A DNA stretch of 64,000 nucleotides from Bacteriovorax sp. (lineage in GTDB: Bacteria > Bdellovibrionota > Bacteriovoracia > Bacteriovoracales > Bacteriovoracaceae): NCBI GenBank assembly GCA_014377485.1, contig JACMPM010000024.1, positions 1 through 64,000 on the forward strand, in the 5' to 3' direction. Below, piece after piece: positions 40,564-49,538 of the stretch. The notes under the pieces were generated by a model, which saw nothing but the letters and a program-made list of their open reading frames with translations, was not told the DNA's origin and ran no database searches. Positions within the stretch are counted from its first letter, which is position 1. Each line of letters starts with the position of its first letter. The translations under genes were made by a program, and so were the position numbers.

Positions 40564-41175
40564 TTATCTTGAACAACGTTTCCATTGTAATTGGTATAGG
40601 ATACCTGTCTTAAAGTCAGCAGAGTCGACCGTAGCAGTTGCCTGGTCGTTAAGGCGGTTAGTTTTAACCAACATCGCTGCGTTTACTCTTAAGATAGTAT
40701 CGGCTCCGCAGGCAGACCAAACCTGGGCATTGATATCAAGCTTGTTAGAAAATTGGTAATCTGTATCTGTTCTACCAAGAAACATTTTATCAAATTTTGG
40801 GCCTACCGATCCCGCTAAAAAGTATTCAGCAGTCATTCTTGCTGATGCCTGTGCTGGCAGAGACACGTATCCGCGGTAGTCAACGTTTACAACTGAAACA
40901 CTAAAGCCTTGTGGAATATGAACTGGAATTGCAACGTTACATGACTTTCTTTCTAAAGTTCTATTTGCTCCACCGGCCTCAACAATAAATTGATCGAAGA
41001 TAAGTGATAATGATTTTGAATCTTGGCTTAAAGTGACAGACGCAGTTCCTGCTGGACAGCCGTTTCCGCCGTAAGCTGGTGTCCCTAATTGGATATCATC
41101 TGCATGGACCGATTGAAATGCTGAGATAGTTAGAGCTAGTAGAGCTGATGTTACCAATGTTTTGTTCAATTTCAT
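40564..41175 (-). CDS. DUF4360 exported protein, first paralogue
   Basis: The 203-residue protein has a signal peptide (ending SVHA) and the DUF4360 pattern: GNGCPAGTASVTLS, LSLIFDQFIVEAGG, RKSCNVAIPVHIPQGFS, NVDYRGYVSLP, a C in WSACG, and TVDSADF...QLQWKRC at the end. The family is exported, with conserved Cys pairs; its function is not established. A GGGGGA leader lies before the ATG, as for the divergent paralogue at 41402. A 226-bp intergenic region separates the two starts. Confidence 0.9.
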   Translation of the reverse strand: MKLNKTLVTSALLALTISAFQSVHADDIQLGTPAYGGNGCPAGTASVTLSQDSKSLSLIFDQFIVEAGGANRTLERKSCNVAIPVHIPQGFSVSVVNVDYRGYVSLPAQASARMTAEYFLAGSVGPKFDKMFLGRTDTDYQFSNKLDINAQVWSACGADTILRVNAAMLVKTNRLNDQATATVDSADFKTGILYQLQWKRCSR

Positions 41176-41401
41176 ATTTCCCCCAGAATTCTAGAAAAGC
41201 TTTAATGCTTTCGTTAATCTTTTTTTAAAACATTTATTTTTAATTTAAAAGCCCAAAACTAGTGAAGCCAGAGTTTGATCGCCAATTGGTTTATTTCGAT
41301 TTTCATGGTCCGCCAACTGGCGATCTGATTGTTCACACTCTCTTTTTTAGATTGTTATGTTTCAATGAATCCATTATTTATTTTTATTAGGGGGATACTT
41401 T

Positions 41402-42154
41402 ATGAAAACAAAAACACTTCTATTAGCTCTTGGTCTTATGAGCACTCTAACAGTTGCCCATGCCGAAAACTTTCAATTCCAAAATATTAGAGTTGGTGGA
41501 ACAGGTTGTCCGTCGGACATTACACAAATTGTTATGGCACCTGATTTTAGTTCTGCCAGTATTCTTTTTCAGAGTTTCGAGTCACATGTTCCTGCTGTAG
41601 TCGATAATCCAAAGGCCACACCGACTATCTCTATTTTAAATTGTAATGTTTTCTTAGATATTAAATTGCCGGCCGGTCAGAAGTTAGACTCTTTAGAAAT
41701 AAGCTACGATATGAGAGGACATGCTTTCTTAGACCGCGGTGTCAGTGGAAATTTTAAGAGCTTCTTAATAAGCAGTAACGGTTTGGGGACTGAAAGATCT
41801 CAAGGTGTTCAACTATTACAAGAAAAAAATTGGCTCAATACGGGCGTCGATCAGGAAGAAGATTTTTTAGTACAAGCGACTAAATCACTCTCTATAGCAT
41901 CTCAATGTGGCAGAGGTGCAAATACAGATAGAGTTTCAATTCATCTTCAACACCAATTAGGAAGTCAAATACTTGGTGGCTTTGAAAGAACAAATGCTTC
42001 TGGAACAATCACAATGGATTCATCAGATTTAAAAGGTGGCATAAGACTTCGAGCTAATACTTCAGTTTGTAATGTCGGACCTACTCCACCAGGTCCAGGA
42101 AGAAATTGTCGAGTAGTTAGAGTCAACGGTAGAGCGCAGATGATTTGCCAATAA
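41402..42154 (+). CDS. DUF4360-like exported protein, second paralogue
   Basis: The 250-residue protein has a signal peptide (about 1-20, ending AHA) and the same scaffold: GGTGCPSDITQIVM, SILNCNVFLDIKLPAG, DMRGHAFLD, SQCGRG and TMDSSDLKGGIR. It is more divergent than the neighbour and has a Pro-rich, basic C-terminal tail with two extra cysteines (RNCRVVR, MICQ). The leader contains GGGGGA. It is divergently oriented to the first paralogue, so both may answer to the 226-bp region between them, and a long stem-loop follows. Confidence 0.83.
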   Translation: MKTKTLLLALGLMSTLTVAHAENFQFQNIRVGGTGCPSDITQIVMAPDFSSASILFQSFESHVPAVVDNPKATPTISILNCNVFLDIKLPAGQKLDSLEISYDMRGHAFLDRGVSGNFKSFLISSNGLGTERSQGVQLLQEKNWLNTGVDQEEDFLVQATKSLSIASQCGRGANTDRVSIHLQHQLGSQILGGFERTNASGTITMDSSDLKGGIRLRANTSVCNVGPTPPGPGRNCRVVRVNGRAQMICQ

Positions 42155-42179
42155 AATAATTTAATATGAGCTAAAACGG

Positions 42180-42232
42180 CTGGGGTCAAAGAGGCACTAA
42201 TGAAACACCATTAAGTTTCACTATGACTCCAG
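42180..42232. repeat. Nested stem-loop downstream of the DUF4360-like gene
   Basis: An outer stem CTGGGGTCA/TGACTCCAG (one G-U) encloses an inner stem TGAAAC/GTTTCA around an 8-base loop. It lies 26 bp after the stop at 42154 and about 100 bp before the HTH gene start. There is no U-run, so it is not a standard terminator. It could be a structured mRNA end or an unrecognised small RNA. Confidence 0.5.
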
Positions 42233-42335
42233 TCTTGAATTAATTACATATAATATGATTGCAATAACTAACTCTTACTTTCACCAATCTATTTTTTGTT
42301 TGCACAATCTTAAAGGATTGTTACAAACAAAGAGT

Positions 42336-43163
42336 ATGAATCTTTCGCAAAATGAAAACTATTCAGTCAACTCTCAACTTCGGCAACTCACAGAGGCCTA
42401 CATGGCCCGGCATTCAGGTTTATCTCTTAATGCCCTTGCAGTGAGATGCGGAGTTCCTGCCACAACGATGCGCAGGCTTATGCAAAAAAGTCCTGAAGGT
42501 GAACAAAAAAGTGAGTTAGCTCCACACTCTGTACTCTCTCTTATTTCTTACCTTTTAAAAGAAAAAAAAATATCTTCACTCCTTAAAAAAATAGACGGAC
42601 CAGTTGCAGAACTTCTCAATCGCTGCTTTGATCAATTTATTTTCGATGAAGAATCTTCAAGTCATACTCTCGATTCAGATCTCAATACAATCTTCCAGGA
42701 TAAAACATGCTATCTCATCTATAAATTGGCCGCGAATCAATGTGGTACAACAATGGATGAAGTCAAAAATATTTTTGGATTATCTGGATTGCAGAAATTA
42801 AGTGAGCTGATTGAAAAAAATTGGATCGTAGCCGATAAAGATAATAATGATAAACTTCACGCTAGAGAAAAAAACTTCTCAGTAGATCTTGGACTCGCTC
42901 ATCAACTTACCCACTCGTTAGTTGATTTCTATAAGCCTCGTGACGTAGAGGCTGGCTACAACCTGTTTTATTCGTTGTCGGAAGGTATGAATGAAAGCGG
43001 CATCAAGAAAATAAAAGAAATTGAAAAAGACGCTGTTAAAAAAATATATGAACTAATGAATGATATAAAAAATCATGGTGAGATTGCCTACTTCGCCGTG
43101 ATTTTATCAGATGTTTTAGGCTTAACACCAATTAAAAATAATAATGAAGGAGTTCTTCAATGA
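42336..43163 (+). CDS. Putative HTH transcription regulator
   Basis: The 275-residue protein has an N-terminal helix-turn-helix (about 23-45: LNALAVRCGVPATTMRRLMQ) and a long helical C-terminal part, an architecture found in regulators of this lineage. There is no phosphoacceptor or ligand domain that I recognise. An upstream in-frame ATG at 42255 would add 27 residues, but no ribosome site is seen there. The stop overlaps the next ATG (ATGA), so it is coupled to a small exported protein gene. The DUF4360 pair upstream is a candidate target. Confidence 0.68.
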   Translation: MNLSQNENYSVNSQLRQLTEAYMARHSGLSLNALAVRCGVPATTMRRLMQKSPEGEQKSELAPHSVLSLISYLLKEKKISSLLKKIDGPVAELLNRCFDQFIFDEESSSHTLDSDLNTIFQDKTCYLIYKLAANQCGTTMDEVKNIFGLSGLQKLSELIEKNWIVADKDNNDKLHAREKNFSVDLGLAHQLTHSLVDFYKPRDVEAGYNLFYSLSEGMNESGIKKIKEIEKDAVKKIYELMNDIKNHGEIAYFAVILSDVLGLTPIKNNNEGVLQ

Positions 43164-43477
43164 AAAAATTAATAGCTGCCCTGTTGCTTACGATTGCCAT
43201 TTTTAATACTGCTTTGGCCGAAGACTTAAGTCCAATCGATATTCTGATAAGGCAAGGCCTGCAAGTAAAAATGGGAGAGCTCACTGGAGCGGGATCAAAA
43301 TTTTCGGTTCATAGTTTGGCAGGTCTCGTGTTGCCAGACGGAGTTTTGATGAAAGAAGATTGTAGCGCAATTATTGTGAAATCAAGTGCTGACCCAAAGG
43401 TCTCAGACATTATAAAAATAAAAGTCCAAGACCATGAAATCGCAGCATCAGAATTTATTGGATTCGTTATTCGCTAA
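43160..43477 (+). CDS. Small exported protein coupled to the HTH regulator
   Basis: The 105-residue protein has a signal peptide (MKKLIAALLLTIAIFNTALA) and a small mature domain with one Cys (EDCSAII). AAGGAG precedes the ATG. It overlaps the regulator's stop, so the two are made together, which hints that the regulator responds to an envelope signal or that the pair acts together. It converges with the next gene, 1 bp apart. Confidence 0.75.
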   Translation: MKKLIAALLLTIAIFNTALAEDLSPIDILIRQGLQVKMGELTGAGSKFSVHSLAGLVLPDGVLMKEDCSAIIVKSSADPKVSDIIKIKVQDHEIAASEFIGFVIR

Positions 43478-43478
43478 A

Positions 43479-43931
43479 TTATTTCAGGTGAAAATTTTTT
43501 ATAGTTGCCTGAAGTGCATTAACAGTATCTTTTAGTTCTTGAAAATCAATTTTCATTTTTTCGATATCTTGATTTTTAAGAGTTAATATATCGGCCTTAA
43601 GTTTTTCAGTTTCACTTAAGTCTTTTGATGCCACAGCTGGAGATGTTTTTTTCTCGCCTAGTTGTGGCTCAACTTTTTTTAATTCAGTTTCTTTTATTAC
43701 TTTCACTACATCTTCTAACGACTTTAGTTTTTTAGAATTTTCATCCAACTTACTTTCCATATTTTTAAGAGAAGCAGCTAAATCGACGAGATATTTATCA
43801 ATCACTTCAATTCGTTCTTGTTTGTTTAGTCCGGCATTATCAATCGATTGATAAGTTTTTATTTCGGCCATAGCGGGGATTGAAGCGGATAACATTATGA
43901 TTGAGATAAGCGTTCCTAATAAAGTTTTCAC
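43479..43931 (-). CDS. Exported coiled-coil protein
   Basis: The 150-residue protein starts from GTG with GGAG nine bases upstream. Its signal peptide is MKTLLGTLISIIMLSASIPAMA. The mature part is mostly coiled coil (Lys/Glu/Asp/Leu heptads) with a small linker (GEKKTSPAVASKDLSE). It is similar in style to Lpp-like or YbgF-like envelope spacers. A TTG five codons upstream is the alternative start. Confidence 0.75.
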   Translation of the reverse strand: MKTLLGTLISIIMLSASIPAMAEIKTYQSIDNAGLNKQERIEVIDKYLVDLAASLKNMESKLDENSKKLKSLEDVVKVIKETELKKVEPQLGEKKTSPAVASKDLSETEKLKADILTLKNQDIEKMKIDFQELKDTVNALQATIKNFHLK

Positions 43932-44094
43932 TGCATTATTCTCCAAGTATTGGTTTATTTATAAAAAAATTATCATTAATTTTGTAAAAAGGCCCTTAAA
44001 ACCAATTCCTGACTAACCAATTCAAATATTATGTGCTATTTTAAGCCTTCAATTTTTAGATATAAACCGTTGAATTCTTATAAGGAGTTTTTCC

Positions 44095-45000
44095 ATGCTG
44101 ATCTTGAAAAGACCGTTACTTGGACTTTTGCTTCTTGCAGTTTCTTTTACTACTTTTGCTGAAGACAAACTTGGAACTAGAGAAAACCCGGTTAAAATTT
44201 ATTTCACTCCTTCGGTTGATGCGAACTCTATCGCGACAAACTCAGAACACTTTTTAAAATTTATGGAAAAAGAAACAGGTCTTTTTTACAAGTCTGGAAT
44301 TCCATCAAACTATATCGCGGTGGTAGAAGCTTTTGGTTCTTCTAGAGCAGATATCGCTGTTATGAATTCTTTCGGATACTTGCTTGCCAATACAAAATTC
44401 GGCGCTGAGGCAAAATTAAAAACTCTTCGCCATGGCAAAGATTATTACGCTGGAGCAATCTACGTAAATGCCAACTCTGGAATTAAAACGCTTAAAGATT
44501 TAAATGGAAAAAAATTCGCATACACTGATGCTTCATCAACATCAGGATATCTATTTCCTCTTAAGATTATGAACGATAATAAAATCAAACTTGCCAATAC
44601 AACTTTTGCGATTAAACACGACAACGTTATCACTATGATTTACCAGGGGCAGGTTGATGCCGGAGCTGCCTTCTATTCAGACGCCTATGATGGAAAAATC
44701 AAAGATGCCAGAGAGAGAGTTCTTACTCAGTTTCCAGATGTAGAAAAGAAAGTGCTTGTTTTAAAAATCACTGATCATATTCCAAACGATCCATTTGTTT
44801 TTAGAAAAGGTATGCCTGCTGACATTACTAAAAAATTCATCGATGGTTTAAATAAATACCTTGCGACTAAAGATGGAAAAGAAGCATTTAAAAGTATCTA
44901 CGCTGTTGATGGTGTCGTTCCTGCGACAAACAAAGACTATGATGACCTAAGAAAAGTTTTAAAAGCAACTAATACAGATGTTTCTTCTTTAATTAAATAA
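44095..45000 (+). CDS. phnD: Phosphonate/phosphite-type ABC transporter binding protein
   Basis: The 301-residue periplasmic binding protein of the PhnD/PtxB family has a signal peptide (about 1-22), then the family pattern FTPSVDANSI, RADIAVMNSFGYLLA, LNGKKFAYTDASSTSGYLFP, IYQGQVDAGAAFYSDAY and IPNDPFVFRKG. It captures phosphonate, phosphite or a similar anion. An AAGGAG site precedes the ATG. It leads the operon phnD-phnC-phnE. No C-P lyase genes are nearby, so the substrate may be something other than phosphonate. Confidence 0.9.
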   Translation: MLILKRPLLGLLLLAVSFTTFAEDKLGTRENPVKIYFTPSVDANSIATNSEHFLKFMEKETGLFYKSGIPSNYIAVVEAFGSSRADIAVMNSFGYLLANTKFGAEAKLKTLRHGKDYYAGAIYVNANSGIKTLKDLNGKKFAYTDASSTSGYLFPLKIMNDNKIKLANTTFAIKHDNVITMIYQGQVDAGAAFYSDAYDGKIKDARERVLTQFPDVEKKVLVLKITDHIPNDPFVFRKGMPADITKKFIDGLNKYLATKDGKEAFKSIYAVDGVVPATNKDYDDLRKVLKATNTDVSSLIK

Positions 45001-45024
45001 GTCCTAATTTTTGGGTGAGTTGAT

Positions 45025-45783
45025 ATGTTAGAAATCAAAAATCTTGAGAAAGTTTATCCCAATGGTCACCACGCTTTAAAAGATATTTCTTTTAGCGTAC
45101 CCAAAGGAGAATTTTTAGTCGTTATTGGTCTTTCGGGATCGGGAAAATCGACAATGCTAAGATGTATTAACCGTCTTCATGATCCAACGGGAGGAGAAAT
45201 TCTTTTTAACGGAGTTGATTCAACTAAGTTAAAAGGATCCAGTCTTCGCAAGATGAGATCGGAAATCGGAATGATCTTCCAACATTTCAATCTCATCCCA
45301 AGAAAGACAGTCATGGCGAATGTTCTTTCGGGAAATCTTTCTCGAACAGGAGTATTGAAATCTATTCTTGGTATATATGATCCAGAAGTAGTTGAACGCG
45401 CAAAAAAATATATCGACATTGTTGGACTTAAAGGCAAAGAGAAAAATCGCGCTGACAATCTCTCTGGTGGACAACAGCAACGTGTTTCAATTGCTCGTGC
45501 GCTTATGCAAAATCCAAAAATTTTATTAGCTGATGAACCTGTAGCTTCTCTCGATCCTGCAACTTCTCACTCAGTTATGCAATATCTTAAAAAAGTTAAC
45601 GAAGAACTTGGCGTAACAGTTATCTGCAACCTCCACTTTCTTTCATTAGTTCGCCAATACGCCCATAGAGTCGTTGCCCTTAAGCACGGAAAATTGATTT
45701 ACGATGGTAGACCATTAGAGATCAGTGAAGAATGGTTTAAAACGATTTACGGCGAAGATGCTGTAGAAGTGACGATTAACTAA
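45025..45783 (+). CDS. phnC: Phosphonate-type ABC transporter ATPase
   Basis: The 252-residue ATPase has Walker A GLSGSGKSTM, Q-loop IFQHFNLI, signature LSGGQQQRVSIARAL, Walker B ILLADEPVASLD and a switch CNLHFLSL with His. The lengths and the LSGGQQQ are typical of PhnC. It powers the permease PhnE. It lies 24 bp from phnD and 20 bp from phnE, in one transcript. Confidence 0.92.
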   Translation: MLEIKNLEKVYPNGHHALKDISFSVPKGEFLVVIGLSGSGKSTMLRCINRLHDPTGGEILFNGVDSTKLKGSSLRKMRSEIGMIFQHFNLIPRKTVMANVLSGNLSRTGVLKSILGIYDPEVVERAKKYIDIVGLKGKEKNRADNLSGGQQQRVSIARALMQNPKILLADEPVASLDPATSHSVMQYLKKVNEELGVTVICNLHFLSLVRQYAHRVVALKHGKLIYDGRPLEISEEWFKTIYGEDAVEVTIN

Positions 45784-45803
45784 AAAATTATTAGAGATTA
45801 CTT

Positions 45804-46853
45804 ATGCAAAAAATAATTAAGCGAAAAGCAAATAAACAAGTACAAATAATAAAGGCATTTATCCTTGATGCACTATCTTGGGCCTATATTGCACTTGTCA
45901 GTTATAAAATCATTTACGAAAAAATAATAATCGATGTTCGCTACCCGGAATTTGCCTGGAAACAACCGATTTACTCACTATACTTTGGTATAGCTGTTTC
46001 GATCATTTTCTTTTTTACTAATTTTTCACTAGGAAAAGGTCTATTTGGTCTGATTAAAATAGATGAAAATGATTCGGCCACCAGCAAACCCTTTGCTTTT
46101 CTCGGTTATCTTTTAATCGCTTTGACTTTTCTTACTGGATTTTACGTCTCTCAAGTTTCAATTAAAGAATTTTTTTCGGCCAACGGTCTTGAAGGCGCAA
46201 AAAGAATATTCACAGCTCTAATTCACCCAAACTGGGGAATTTTTGAACAAGGTTTATTCGCGGCCATTGAAACAATTTACATGGCCTTCATTGCAACGGC
46301 CATCGCCATTCCAATTGCTTTTATCCTTGGATTTTTTGCGGCCAGAAACTTGATGAGTGGAAATAAATTTGCATTTTTCTGTTACAGCGCACTTCGTGCC
46401 GTTTTAAATATTTCTCGTTCAATTGAACCTTTGGTCTGGGCAATTATCTTCTCAGTTTGGGTTGGTATCGGGCCATTTTCAGGGATGCTCGCTCTTTGCT
46501 TGCACTCAATTGCATCTTTAACAAAACAATACTCTGAACAAATTGAATCAATCAACGATGGCCCCGTTGAGGCCATAACAGCGACTGGAGCGCATCCCAT
46601 TCAAGTAGTTTGGTTTGGTGTCGTTCCTCAAATTGTTCTTCCTTATCTGTCATATACAATTTATCGCTGGGACATCAACGTTCGTATGGCAACTGTCATC
46701 GGTTTAGTTGGTGGAGGTGGTATCGGAAACCTTTTAATGCAATACCAAGGACAGGCCCGTTGGAGTGAAGTTGGTTTACTGGTTATTCTGATTGCTGCGA
46801 TCGTTTGGACAATGGACTGGGCATCTTCAGTTATAAGAGAAGCTCTAAAGTAA
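45804..46853 (+). CDS. phnE: Phosphonate-type ABC transporter permease
   Basis: The 349-residue permease has six membrane helices and the EAA-type loop (ESINDGPVEAITATGAHPIQ) that contacts PhnC, followed by GVVPQIVLPYLSY. It is longer than most PhnE because of about 90 N-terminal residues with extra helices. It is the third gene of the import unit. Confidence 0.9.
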   Translation: MQKIIKRKANKQVQIIKAFILDALSWAYIALVSYKIIYEKIIIDVRYPEFAWKQPIYSLYFGIAVSIIFFFTNFSLGKGLFGLIKIDENDSATSKPFAFLGYLLIALTFLTGFYVSQVSIKEFFSANGLEGAKRIFTALIHPNWGIFEQGLFAAIETIYMAFIATAIAIPIAFILGFFAARNLMSGNKFAFFCYSALRAVLNISRSIEPLVWAIIFSVWVGIGPFSGMLALCLHSIASLTKQYSEQIESINDGPVEAITATGAHPIQVVWFGVVPQIVLPYLSYTIYRWDINVRMATVIGLVGGGGIGNLLMQYQGQARWSEVGLLVILIAAIVWTMDWASSVIREALK

Positions 46854-46926
46854 ATTGGGCTTGTCAAAAGATCACAGGCAATTAACAATAAATCGGTTCA
46901 ATTAATTTTATTTCAAGAGGTTGTTA

Positions 46927-48507
46927 ATGAATAAATTCATTCTCACATGTGTTCTCTTTTTATCTGCACTCAGCGTGCATGCAAAAAGCTTTGTGTACTG
47001 CTCAGAAGGATCTCCAAGTTCATTTAACCCACAGTTGGTTACAGATGGAACTTCTACTAACGCAACGGCAGGAGTCCTTTATAATGGACTTGTAGAATTT
47101 CAAATCGGTACGACAAAAATTGTTCCAGCATTGGCAGAGTCTTGGGAAATATCTAAAGACAAGATGACTTATACTTTTAAACTTAGAAAAGGTGTTAAGT
47201 TTCATACCACAAAATATTTCACTCCAACTCGCGACTTCAATGCTACCGACGTACTATTTTCAATCGATCGCCAACGGTTAGCATCTCATCCATTCCATTT
47301 AGTGAGTGGTGGAAAGTATGAATACTTTGACGGCATGGAAATGGGAAAAATTATAAAAGAAGTTAAAGCTCTTGACCCATATCTTGTTCAAATCACTCTT
47401 AGTTCTCCTGAAGCCCCATTCCTTGCAAACATGGCTATGAGTTTTATGGGAATCCTCTCTGAAGAATACGGAGCAAAACTGACAGCTGCTAATAAAAAAG
47501 CAGATATGGATAATTTCCCAGTTGGTACAAGTGCTTTTATTTTTCAATCATATGCTAAAGATAGCGTAATTAAATACACTAGCAACCCTCAGTACTGGGG
47601 CAAGCATGGAAATATCGACAAGTTAATTTTCGCCATTACTCCAGACGCAAATGTTCGACACCAAAAATTGAAAACTGGCGAATGCCAATTTGTGAACGAA
47701 CCAAGCCCGGCCGATATTCCTGAAATGAAGAAAAATCCTGCTTTAACTGTTATGCAAGATGCAGGATTAAACATTGGTTATCTTTCAATGAACGTGACAA
47801 AAAAACCTTTTGATAATCTTCTTGTCAGACAAGCAATCAACCACGCTCTTAATAAAAAATCATATATCGACGCTATTTATCTTGGGAATGCAATCATTGC
47901 TAAAAACCCAATTCCTCCAACTATCTGGTCATATAATGATTCTGTAAAAGATTATGAATACAGCCCGGAAAAAGCGAAAGCACTTCTAGCAAAGGCCGGT
48001 CTTCCTAATGGATTTGAAACAGAAATTTGGACTCTTCCAGTATCACGCCCATACAACCCAAACGGAAAAAAAATGGGTGAACTTATGCAAGCTGATTTAG
48101 CAAAAGTAGGAATCAAAGTTAAACTTTTAACTTTTGACTGGCCGACATACCTAAAGAAAGCAAGTCAGGGGGATCAACAGATGTTACAAATGGGATGGAC
48201 TGGAGATAATGGAGATCCAGACAACTTCTTAAATACTCTTCTTGGATGTGGAGCTATCAAAGGTGGAAGTAACTACTCTATGTGGTGTGATAAAAAATTC
48301 AACCAGGCAGTAGTAGAAGCAAAAACAACTCCTGATATGAAAAAAAGGTCTAGTCTCTATAAAGAAGCACAAAAAATATTTAAAGAGCAAGCTCCTTGGG
48401 TAACACTTGCACACTCGACTGTGTTTAAAGCAATGGCAAAAAATATTAAAGGCTATAAAGTAGATCCTCTTGGACACGATAGTTTTAATCTAGTCAATGT
48501 TGAATAG
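46927..48507 (+). CDS. dppA: Peptide ABC transporter binding protein
   Basis: The 527-residue SBP_bac_5 protein (signal peptide MNKFILTCVLFLSALSVHA) matches DppA: YCSEGSPSSFNPQLVTDG, LAESWEIS, YTFKLRKGVKFHTT, LYLGNAI-like regions and the C-terminal MLQMGWTGDNGDPDNF. It binds di- or oligopeptides (or heme, in the DppA subset). AAGAGG lies 7 bases before the ATG at 46927; a TTG six bases upstream is the other reading. It begins the dppABCDF operon. Confidence 0.93.
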   Translation: MNKFILTCVLFLSALSVHAKSFVYCSEGSPSSFNPQLVTDGTSTNATAGVLYNGLVEFQIGTTKIVPALAESWEISKDKMTYTFKLRKGVKFHTTKYFTPTRDFNATDVLFSIDRQRLASHPFHLVSGGKYEYFDGMEMGKIIKEVKALDPYLVQITLSSPEAPFLANMAMSFMGILSEEYGAKLTAANKKADMDNFPVGTSAFIFQSYAKDSVIKYTSNPQYWGKHGNIDKLIFAITPDANVRHQKLKTGECQFVNEPSPADIPEMKKNPALTVMQDAGLNIGYLSMNVTKKPFDNLLVRQAINHALNKKSYIDAIYLGNAIIAKNPIPPTIWSYNDSVKDYEYSPEKAKALLAKAGLPNGFETEIWTLPVSRPYNPNGKKMGELMQADLAKVGIKVKLLTFDWPTYLKKASQGDQQMLQMGWTGDNGDPDNFLNTLLGCGAIKGGSNYSMWCDKKFNQAVVEAKTTPDMKKRSSLYKEAQKIFKEQAPWVTLAHSTVFKAMAKNIKGYKVDPLGHDSFNLVNVE

Positions 48508-48521
48508 GACACTATTAATTA

Positions 48522-49538
48522 ATGAAATTTTTTCTTAAGAAATTTTTAGATCTCATACCGACTCTTCTTGGAATTAGCTTAATCTGTTTTTTTATGATCA
48601 GACTAATTCCAGGAGATCCGGTTTTAAATTTAGTGGGTGAACGCGGTGTTGATCCAGTTAGATATCTCGAAATGAAAAAAGCCTTAGGCCTTGATCTTCC
48701 TATCATCGAACAATTCTGGCATTTCTTAAAAAATGCCTTTCATGGCAATTTAGGTACATCAATCGTTTCAAATAATTCAGTTTGGTTTGAATTTATGGAA
48801 CGCTTTCCAGCGACAATTGAACTAAGCCTGGTTGCTTTATTTTTTGCGACTCTTATAGGTATTCCGCTGGGAATTTATGCGGCCATTAAAAGAAATAGTT
48901 TCTTCGATTATTTTTTAATGAGCAGCTCGCTCATTGGATACTCTATGCCAATCTTTTGGTGGGGACTTATCCTCATATTGATTTTCTCGGTTAAACTTGG
49001 GCTCACACCCGTTTCAGGCCGAATTGATTTAACTTTTGATATCCCACTTTTTTCTGGTCTTTATTTAATCGATACACTTCAATCAGCAGTTCTTAAGGCC
49101 GATGGTCTTAAACCTTTCTGGAGTGCCATTAAACATCTTATCCTTCCTGCAACGGCCTTGGGGACTATTCCACTTGCTGTTATTGCACGAATGACTAGAT
49201 CTTCGATGTTGGAAGTTTTAGGCGAAGATTATATTAGAACCGCTCGTGCCAAAGGTATGAGTAAAACGCGGATCATTTATATTCATGCTCTAAGGAATGC
49301 TTTGGTGCCTATTGTAACTACCCTCGCTCTTTTATTTGGGTCTATTATAACTGGTGCAATTTTAACTGAGACTATTTTCTCATGGCCGGGAATCGGCAAA
49401 TGGATTGTACAAAGTATCACCTCTCGCGATTATCCCGTCATTCAAGGTGGAGTGCTGATCATTTCATTTATTATCATCATGACTAATATTATTGTCGATG
49501 TGATCTATTATTTCTTAAACCCTAAGATGCGTAACTAA
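48522..49538 (+). CDS. dppB: Peptide ABC transporter permease B
   Basis: The 338-residue permease of the OppB/DppB family starts with MKFFLKKFLDLIPTLLGISL, has the GDP-containing first loop (RLIPGDPVLNL), six helices and the C-terminal binding-protein-dependent signature (RMTRSSMLEVLGEDYIRTAR, AKGMSKT). It ends in the usual NIIVDVIYYFLNPKMR. It overlaps dppC by one base pair (TAATG). Confidence 0.94.
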   Translation: MKFFLKKFLDLIPTLLGISLICFFMIRLIPGDPVLNLVGERGVDPVRYLEMKKALGLDLPIIEQFWHFLKNAFHGNLGTSIVSNNSVWFEFMERFPATIELSLVALFFATLIGIPLGIYAAIKRNSFFDYFLMSSSLIGYSMPIFWWGLILILIFSVKLGLTPVSGRIDLTFDIPLFSGLYLIDTLQSAVLKADGLKPFWSAIKHLILPATALGTIPLAVIARMTRSSMLEVLGEDYIRTARAKGMSKTRIIYIHALRNALVPIVTTLALLFGSIITGAILTETIFSWPGIGKWIVQSITSRDYPVIQGGVLIISFIIIMTNIIVDVIYYFLNPKMRN

